From Aralia elata (lineage: Eukaryota; Streptophyta; Magnoliopsida; Apiales; Araliaceae), in contig CM068388.1 in assembly GCA_034770075.1 (NCBI GenBank), positions 15,895,653 through 15,959,652 on the forward strand: a stretch of 64,000 nucleotides of DNA, written 5' to 3'. Position 1 is the first letter of the stretch; every line of letters starts with the position of its first letter. Position numbers and translations under genes: made by a program. A model generated the notes under the pieces. That model did not search any database. It was not told where the DNA came from and saw nothing but the letters and a program-made list of their open reading frames with translations. This document shows positions 57,157 through 64,000 of the stretch, one piece after another.

Positions 57157-59056
57157 TGTAAGTATGCAAAATCACAATCATATTCAGATACGCAACGGAA
57201 AATGAAAATGAAAATTTTTTGTAACTTATCCATGAATCACCTTATGCATAGCTATTAATTGAAGAAGAATAACAAGAGATAATACCTTTGATGATTTAAC
57301 TCTTGAACCGCCACAAGATCTACTCCTCTCTTGATTTCTTCAAATTCCTCCAATCTTCAATCCTTGGATCAAACTCAAGCTACAAAGTTTATGTAGTACT
57401 CTAAAGGTGATCTACCAATAAATGATTAATGAAGAAACAAATTATGATTTCCTAGAAATCAAGGATGGCTAATCCAAATAGTTCTTTCTTTCCTAACTCT
57501 TAAGAAATCCAAGAACAACAATTATTGATTTATTTCTAATCTCTATTAGGGTTCATCTCATGATTTCCACCAAATCAATAATGCAAGCCTTCTTCTCTTC
57601 TGATCATGCTTGTTGTATACTTACAAGTATACATATTCTCTTAACCCACATGTAGGCTTCACTTCACACATAACACATGTTACTTGTTTAATCAACATTA
57701 AGCAAGTAACACATATTAATCTAGAAATTGAATTTCACTTGCATTTGCATTTCATTTGCATTTGTAGGAGCATTTATTATAACTAAACTCTTTAGCAATA
57801 AATGTATTAATTCAATTCCCAATCTAATTAGGAATTAAATAATAATAATAATAATAATAATAAGATTTCTCTTATTAATTTATAATTCAATATTTCGCCA
57901 AATATATCATTATAAATATTAAGCAATCAATTTATTATACTAATAAATTAAATACTTAATTTATTATCATTAAGCCAATTGTTTCTAAATAATATATTTC
58001 CTTTTTTGCGGTGTGACCCTTTAGGTTCAATATTATGCCGGTCCTAGAATAAATAAATTAGAACTATTCTAATATTATTTACAATGAATTAAACTCCTTT
58101 AATTCATATATAAATAAATAATATTTATTCTACATCATGAGTGACACCTTACGATAATGTATCATGACTATCCGTATAATATGAAATCAACGTTTAATCA
58201 CATAGAACCTATTCAGCAGTAGTTACTGTACAATTCAATTCTTCTACCATACAATGTCCCGATTAAATATAAGACATGGAATTACTGACAAGTCTTATTT
58301 TATTTAATCATATGCATTTCGATCCAAGAATGCACAACTCTGATTAATGTAAATTAGAAACTCCTTTCTAATTTTCATTCAACCATGGTCAAGGATTTCT
58401 GAGCTGTCATTTATCAAATCGCATAGGACATTCTCTCCCTTTATTAGAAGTGGTAGATCATTTGTCGATCATTCACCTACCTTCGTGTATACTTTATTAT
58501 ACCCGTACATATCCTATAACATACACTAAGGTATTAAGGAATATGACAAAGTATAACTCAGCATACACAAGGTACTATGATAATCTCAAGTCCAAGGATC
58601 ACTTGTACTACTATCACTTTAAGAACTTCCTATTGACAGGTGAATAAAACTCCATTAGGGTTCTTAAGCGAGTCACGTTCAGTGAACTAATTCTCCAATA
58701 AGCACCTACATACTTTGCTTTAGTGTCTCCACACAAATGATTATGAGATCAATCATCATCTTCTAAAGATCAAGCATAGTATGTACTAATCTATCCGGAT
58801 CAGTAATCCCAATATTAGTGATCCAACGATTAGGAACATTTTAGTTTTAAGTTTTCTTGAATTTAGATCTCACTAGCATGATCTCATTATGATTCTAAAA
58901 GCATTGCTCGAAAACTATACGTTCATCACATTTATTAATTCAACCAATTAACATGGATAAAATATGTCTTTTATTCTATTATTAATATTTGAATAAGATT
59001 ACAAAGTAAATACTTATTACATCAAATATAATTGGCTTTAGGGCATATTACTTTCA
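57157..59056 (-). mobile_element. Solo LTR of a copia-type element, 1.9 kb
   Basis: Ends TGTAAGTATGC and TTACTTTCA (plus reading), flanked by CTGAT (57152-57156) and CTAAT (59057-59061), a 5-bp duplication with one mismatch. In the minus reading it opens TGAAAGTAATATGCCCTAAA, similar to LTR starts of copia elements with the word ATGCCCTA. There is no interior or partner, so it is a solo LTR left by recombination. Contains a (TAA)n run at 57840-57864. The open frame 58450-58647 is fortuitous. Confidence 0.6.
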
Positions 59057-59061
59057 CTAAT

Positions 59062-60201
59062 GTCATGCATAACTTAAAAATTTACTCCCCCTGAATTCAT
59101 GCATATCACATCTCATAAAAACTATTAACCATAATGACATATCCTGCAAATTTAGTATAACCAGAAATGCATGCATCAACCAACTTTTAAATCATAACAT
59201 CAGTAGCATATCAAATTTTCAACCCAAAATAAACCTATAATATTAGTCCACCATAAAAACCAGCCTACAGACCATCAGTTCAAAACATTAGAAAAAACAA
59301 CACAACCAAGCAACGTATAGAAGTAGTTATTACAGACCCAAATTAAAAAATAAAAGTTCATCAAAAGAATCACCATAAAGCAGCAGAATCTAGAAATTTC
59401 TCCCCTTTTTGTCACATCAAAAAGGGAGGAAATTAATCCAACTCAACAATATTGCGATCCATCTCCACTCCACCCTAGTGAAGTCCTCATAGCCTCCTGG
59501 TCTAGGAATATGAGATTGATTAGGATTAGGAATAGACATATTGAAGTAGTCATGGTACTTACACTGTCATCCACACATGCATAGGCCAACCATCCACCTG
59601 ATTCTGCATATTAGCTCAATGGGGATAAACAGTCTTACCAATCATATTAAGCACAAAACTATACTATTAGACAAATCATGAACCTGTACAAAGTTCATTT
59701 CTTCACTAAGCTGGATGGAGTTCTTGTTAACCCTCTTCTCCACAGCCTCCACACTAAACTGACCATGCAAGCTATCAAATTATTCACTAGCAGTTTGAAA
59801 AAAGTTAAGTGCTCTCATTTCTAAATTAATCAGCTTGGATTGAAGGTTTTCCTATCCTATTTGAACAGCACATACTTTGCCTTCAAGGTATTAAGCCGAC
59901 TCATAATTGCAGCTTGGTTAGCAAAGACTTGGTCTAGTTTAGAGGACATTGATTAATATAGGTTCAAATAGGTTGGGCCAAGAGACAAGGTAGTTGAAAT
60001 AGAATCAGAAGATATACAGGGAAAGTCAAGTGGGGGAACAGTTAAAGTTGGTTCAAGGACTATCCAATAAAAGAGCCATCATCATTAATGCCAATTTTTG
60101 AGCAATTAAAAACTTCTTCATCAATTACTTCAGAAATTTTATAGCTTTCATCATGATCAAAATTTAGATTAAAATGCATGAAAATAGCAGTAGTAAAACC
60201 T
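59062..60201 (-). other. Non-coding 3' interior of the Sirevirus remnant
   Basis: Contains CTCCCCTTTTTGTCACATCAAAAAGGG (59401-59428, split word), typical of the region before the 3' LTR of Sireviruses, where polypurine-like tracts repeat. No intact ORF; remnants of the downstream ORF may extend into 59850-60200. Confidence 0.5.
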
Positions 60202-60844
60202 CTACAAGGAAAATATTTTTCCTTTAGTTTTAAGAACAACTTTCAATGTGTTTAAACTAAAACAGAGCAAAATAGATTTTTGTTTCAAAATCATGGCAAT
60301 AATGATAAGGTCTTGGTAGGTGATCTCTGACCTTCCACCAACATGAGGTAACAGGTTTGAACGCCGAACTTTGTGCAAGATACTAGACAAGGGAGAGACA
60401 TCAATGGTTTTAGGCATAGAAAAAAGAGAAGCATCATTAGAACCCTCAAGTACTTTCAATTGATCCAACTCAAAGTCATTAAGATCATTAAAAGGACCTT
60501 TAAGGTTAAACGGACAAACCCCAGTAAACGGAATAAAAAAAAATTCCCCAATCAGTTTTAAATCAAGCACAATTTTTGTATTTCGCACAAAAGAGACTAT
60601 CTTATTACTCTTAACAGTCATGTTGGCGTAAAATTGCTTGGTTAAAATAGGGTAAGCTACAAGAGAAGTATAAAGCATGCTTTTCTTCAAACCCCTTTTT
60701 CTTTTTGAGAGCAGGAAAGACGAATGGTTCAACTTCTTCGTCTTCATCAAATTGTAGTAATGGTTCAGGTGTCCGAATGACCTCTTGCTCCTCTCTATGG
60801 TGTTTAAGAATTGTAACTAGAGAGATTTTTGATAATAAGCACAT
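60202..60844 (-). pseudogene. Extra ORF downstream of Sirevirus pol
   Basis: Two overlapping open frames (60844-60611 and 60750-60202, joined by a shift) encode LVAYPILTKQFYANM, VSFVRNTKIVLDLKLIGEFF and SEITYQDLIIIAMILKQKSI, resembling the plant transposon-protein domain found in the extra ORF downstream of pol in Sireviruses. The function of that ORF is unsettled in the literature. The sequence is degraded and the assignment rests on position and style. Confidence 0.5.
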
Positions 60845-60919
60845 AAACTAATTTTAGCACATAACATGTAAATTATAGAGTTAAAAAAAGATATGTAATG
60901 CACATTCTAAGTTCCCTTG

Positions 60920-61450
60920 TTAATTTACAAAAAATCGTTTTTCACGCAAAAGGATTTGTAAAAATGTCATGTAGCTAATTCTCAGTCGAAAGAAATTTAA
61001 AACTAATGTTATTAATCTTTTAGCCACATTATCTCTTAAGAAATGGTGCCTAACCTCAAGGTGTTTGGTGCGTGAATGTAGTACATAATTCTTTAAAATA
61101 TCTATAATATTTGAGTCGTCACATAAAATAGAATTATTATCACATTTAATGCCATAATCTTGTAATGTTCGAATCATCCGTAAGATTTGTGCATTACGGC
61201 TATTTGCAGCCAACTACTCATTCAGTAGTGGAAAGTGTTATTGATGTTTGTTTCTTGCTATGTCAAGCCACTAAACTTTTGCCTAACAAATTCACAAACA
61301 CAACCGATTCTTTTCATGTCTACTTGACAACTTGTATAATTTGTATCTAAATACCCAATAAGATCAAAACTAGAAGATATAGGATAAAATAAGTCAAGTT
61401 TAATTGTTCCATTCAAATACTTAAAAATTCTTTTTACAGCCTTTAAATGA
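60920..61450 (-). pseudogene. Sirevirus RNase H fragment
   Basis: Read leftwards: LKAVKRIFKYLNGTIKLDLF, FDLIGYLDTNYTSCQVDMKR, KFSGLT, frameshifts, AANSRNAQILRMIRTLQDYG, SILCDDSNIIDILKNYVLHS and RTKHLEVRHHFLRD. These are the canonical copia RNase H motifs (GYSDADFAGC, C.QI.W..Q.L.DYG, CDN.SAI...KNPV.HSRTKHI.IRHHF.RD). Stops and shifts near 61215 and 61260 kill it. Confidence 0.88.
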
Positions 61451-61454
61451 AATT

Positions 61455-62021
61455 CTTTTTATAAAATATTTTAAGGATAAAATCTTGAAAGCCCAATATT
61501 TAATTAAAAGCTCCTTTACTAAGGATAGAAAAAATTGTTATAAATCGGATCAGCCCATTATCCCTTATATTTAGGAATCTAGTTTGAGATGGAAACCTTA
61601 TAGATATCGATCCCCATATACTTAGGAGTTTGTTAAATAGTCAAACTGTTTTTATATCGGATATCAATATAACTTTAAAACAGTTTTAGTTAGTAAAATT
61701 TTATCTAATAATAAACTGATAATATACGATAGATTTTGTCAAATTCAGTTTCTTTTGTTTTAGGCAAAATTCGTAAAGGACTCTATTTTAAAAGAAATTA
61801 GCATGTTATTTTAATTTTAAGATATTTTAATTTCCTAAAGTCTTGAAAAGATATTGCTTAGAAAAGATCTTACATAAAATCTTAAGACTCTTCAACTCTT
61901 CATACTTAAATTTCCAACAGCTTGAAGCTGTGTCCAAATGATTCATTTATCCTGTAAAAGATAAAATACAATCTAGACAAAATATTGTCATCATCAAAAT
62001 CATCAAATTAAAGAATTAACA
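61455..62021 (-). repeat. 5' LTR of the Sirevirus remnant, inner end deleted
   Basis: Matches 56449-57017. The inner (left) end joins directly to the RNase H fragment, marking the deletion that removed primer site, gag and most of pol. Outer terminus GAATTAACA at 62021. Confidence 0.75.
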
Positions 62022-62671
62022 GATCCATCTACTCTCTGACTAAACACTGGCTCCATACATGTATGATGAAATCTATCTTGCTTCAATTATACTCTCGCCT
62101 TTCAATTACCAACTAATTAACCAATTTTTTCTTTGCTCCAATGAATTTTTTTTTTAGTCTTCTCTCTCTTAGCAAGTACTGAATATAGGATTCTGAATCA
62201 TAGCTAGCAACCCGAATATATGTTAATTACGTTTTGTATTTTTCAAGCTAATTGGACTAGGATATTGCCAACTCTACTGAAACATCAATCTTTATTCACC
62301 CTTTTAAATCTAATTGCTTAATGGTTATAGTGATTTGGGTGGTGAAAATGAGTTATGAAATTAAGGGAGAAATAGAGGATTTCTCTCTTTAATTTGGGGA
62401 CATATCTGAATTGTTGGAGGTTGATGACGAGGTTGAGTTTTGATTAAAATTTTGTTGTGGTGGAGTTTAGATTATGTGTTGGTGATGTGGTGTAAAAATT
62501 TGAGTGGTCAATTGTGGTGTTTATGATTAATAATGGAGGATTACGGTGGAAGTATTCATCTTAAGGGCAAAAAGGTGAATTACTTTACCGTGGTTGTCCA
62601 ATTTTAAGCATTACCTCACTGAACTTTAAAAAAATAGAATTGACATATTGAATTTTTTAAAAAGTATTAAT
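62022..62671. other. Intergenic DNA, no gene recognised
   Basis: AT-rich, no convincing ORF. The word TTGACATATTGAATTTT at 62639 recurs as TTGACATATTGATTTTC at 63600, near the two sides of the next LTR. Confidence 0.4.
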
Positions 62672-63111
62672 TGTTAGGATTTTGAGCCAAAAATAATTAT
62701 GGATTTCATTAAATAATTAATGAAATCTATATATCAATGTGTTCTACTCCATGAGTAGATTAAATTAAGTATTTGAAAGCTCAAATCCATGGAGTAATGA
62801 ATGAGAAATTAACTCCTAAAGATCACCCTTGGAAATGATAATAAATACTTGTGGGAAGGAAAGTCCCACATCGGTTAAGAACTAAAATATTAATTGGTTT
62901 ATATACAAGAAAGTTGCTCTTGGGTTTGGGCCCCAAGGGGCACCCCACTTTTGTGGAAGGGAGAGGACCTAGCCAAGGCTTGGTTTGAACCTGCCGCCGA
63001 TCGACCGGTCGGTCGGGCCGAACTCGGGCTCGTGGGTCTGGGTCCTTGTATATATTTTTTGGACAAAATTTATTTGAATTTTGTTTATTTTATTTTAGTT
63101 CTATTATCAAA

Positions 63112-63228
63112 ACAAAACTGTGTCGTTTTGATAAATATTATTTATTGTCAAAACTGTGTCGTTTTGAGACGAACAGACGCGTCAATACTGCGCGGGCTAT
63201 CTGATCAAACGGACGTCACAAAACTACG
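63112..63228. repeat. Three copies of a CAAAACNNNGTCGTTTTG palindrome
   Basis: AAAACTGTGTCGTTTTGA at about 63114 and 63151, and AAAACTACGTCGTTTTGA at about 63220; imperfect inverted repeats upstream of the LTR TATA box, in a U3-like position. Confidence 0.75.
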
Positions 63229-63341
63229 TCGTTTTGACCCCTTTCTTGTCCGAACAGACATGCCCATTCTGCCATGGCCGAACAGATGCATTTCGTACCA
63301 TTTCAAATGGTTGTGTCCTATCAGATGGGTTACAAATCCTT

Positions 63342-63352
63342 CCTATAAATAG
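63342..63352 (+). promoter_or_regulatory. TATA box of the copia LTR (CCTATAAATAG)
   Basis: Perfect plant TATA consensus, about 110-230 bases downstream of the palindrome triplet and upstream of an A-rich leader. Confidence 0.7.
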
Positions 63353-63645
63353 AATAGGAGGGGCGGCCATTTCATTCATTCAGTTTTACAAGCAATTAAA
63401 CATTATAGAGTTCATAATTCATTTAGAGTCTTATTAAAAAGAGAGAGAGTCAGAGCATTCAATTTGGTTCGCTCAGTATACTATTTGTAGTGCTGCTATA
63501 GTATACGTTGTCATTGTATCCTGGGAGACAAGTGCTATCAACTCTAAGCACCGTACGGAGGGTATAATTGTCTTAAGGACATAGTACTGAGTACTAGCCT
63601 TGACATATTGATTTTCTGCATTCCAAGTTTGGTATATTTAAGATA

Positions 63646-63648
<3 letters not shown>

Positions 63649-63690
<42 letters not shown>

Positions 63691-63713
63691 TATATATATA
63701 ATATATATATATA
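63649..63713. repeat. (TA)n microsatellite
   Basis: About 60 bases of TA repeats with two ATA interruptions. The sequence after it (63714-64000) is AT-rich with no feature that I recognise. Confidence 0.95.
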
Positions 63714-64000
63714 TTCAGTTTTATTTATTTTCCAAATTGCAAATATATATTATTAAATATATATCTTTAGTAACATTAATTACCTCATTCCATCCAATTT
63801 CTTGGACGGACATCTAATCTGATCGTTTATTTTCTTACGTGGCTTTTAAAAGAAAAAAGAAAAGACATGTAAATACTTATTTGAATTATTTGACTTATCA
63901 GTTGCATCCTACTTGAATTGAGTCGGAGAATCCAAGTTCTAAATAACCTTTGGATATATTAAGACAAAGGATGTGGGGTTAGGGCTCAAATACAAACATA

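Larger units (their letters stand above)
56330..62021 (-). mobile_element. Deleted Sirevirus-type copia element carrying a solo LTR
   Basis: LTR copies at about 56330-57087 and about 61455-62021 share long stretches (ATAAATCGGATCAGCCCAT; ATCGGATATCAATATAACTT). The minus reading starts TGTTAATTC..TTTTGATGATGACAA, a Sirevirus-style LTR start. The minus-strand interior has an RNase H fragment next to the 5' LTR, then a downstream ORF. Gag, protease, integrase and most of RT are deleted together with the inner end of the 5' LTR and the primer site. A separate solo LTR (57157-59056) lies near its 3' LTR. Exact outer left boundary not resolved. Confidence 0.72.
62672..63640 (+). mobile_element. Copia-type LTR, right end unresolved
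   Basis: Starts TGTTAGGATTTTGAGCC and holds AGTCCCACATCGG (62866-62880), a word common in plant copia LTRs, then GGTTTATATACAAGAAAG, a GC-rich block with GGTCGGTCGGGCC, and a canonical promoter CCTATAAATAG. The leader after it (GGGAGACAAGTGCTATCAAC, 63521-63542) is also typical. The open frame 62894-63352 is LTR sequence, not a gene. No primer site was found before the (TA)n run, so the end position is approximate and solo versus full element is open. Confidence 0.6.

Noticed and set aside
62894..63352. Plus-strand open frame of 152 codons in GC-richer DNA
   Set aside because: It is the U3 region of a copia LTR (AGTCCCACATCGG word, palindromes, TATA box at its end), with no protein motif.
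63600..63640. TTTGGTATATTTAAG considered as a primer binding site ending the copia LTR
   Set aside because: Only seven bases match TTGGTAT and the preceding bases do not form a convincing LTR terminus.

Overview
The window is nuclear DNA of a flowering plant, most likely a eudicot. It is AT-rich, has one intron-split plant-type gene, and is otherwise made of nested LTR retrotransposons of plant lineages (Ty3/gypsy chromovirus and Athila-like, Ty1/copia Sirevirus and others), plus MITEs and microsatellites. I see no bacterial, organellar, rRNA or tRNA gene content and no CRISPR array.

Layout. 1-4062 is the 3' part of a very long gypsy-type LTR. 4250-10736 (minus) is the one clear host gene: nine exons of an EEF2KMT/FAM86-type protein-lysine methyltransferase. 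Its last exon(s) are missing from the window because the long LTR lies in its ninth intron or has cut the gene off. Intron 7 holds a 200-bp GTGGGC array. A Stowaway MITE (9816-10067) and a hAT-like MITE (12825-13156) follow. 14719-21374 is an Athila-like element (minus, gag only, tRNA-Asp primer site) inserted with TSD ATATC into an older repeat-rich element.

23901-45402 is a chromovirus (about 5.3 kb native; gag, protease, RT, RNase H, integrase, chromodomain, all broken) split by two later insertions: a non-autonomous LARD-like element with 4-kb LTRs (26022-36622, TSD AGGAC) and a non-autonomous element with 1.2-kb LTRs and a tRNA-Asp primer site (37637-43246, minus, TSD CRCCT). Removing both restores the pol reading.

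45950 to about 51400 is a gypsy element with a 2.9-kb LTR, gag with two zinc knuckles and protease, cut off before RT. Next to it is an orphan candidate 5' exon (51434-51565). 51806-56033 is the most unusual object: a chromovirus-derived element with LTRs, TSD AAATA and the tail of a chromodomain, whose pol has been replaced by pieces of at least three unrelated host genes (polyamine transporter, B-type cyclin, TOC159-type GTPase). It also carries an inverted primer-site/gag segment and a later MITE inside the cyclin piece. About 56330-62021 is a deleted Sirevirus (minus; RNase H fragment and an extra downstream ORF) carrying a 1.9-kb solo LTR. 62672 to about 63640 is the LTR of another copia element.

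The methyltransferase gene is the only likely functional host gene. Everything else is decaying mobile DNA, and the target-site duplications allow the order of insertion to be read. Family assignments come from motif recognition by eye; no database search was run.
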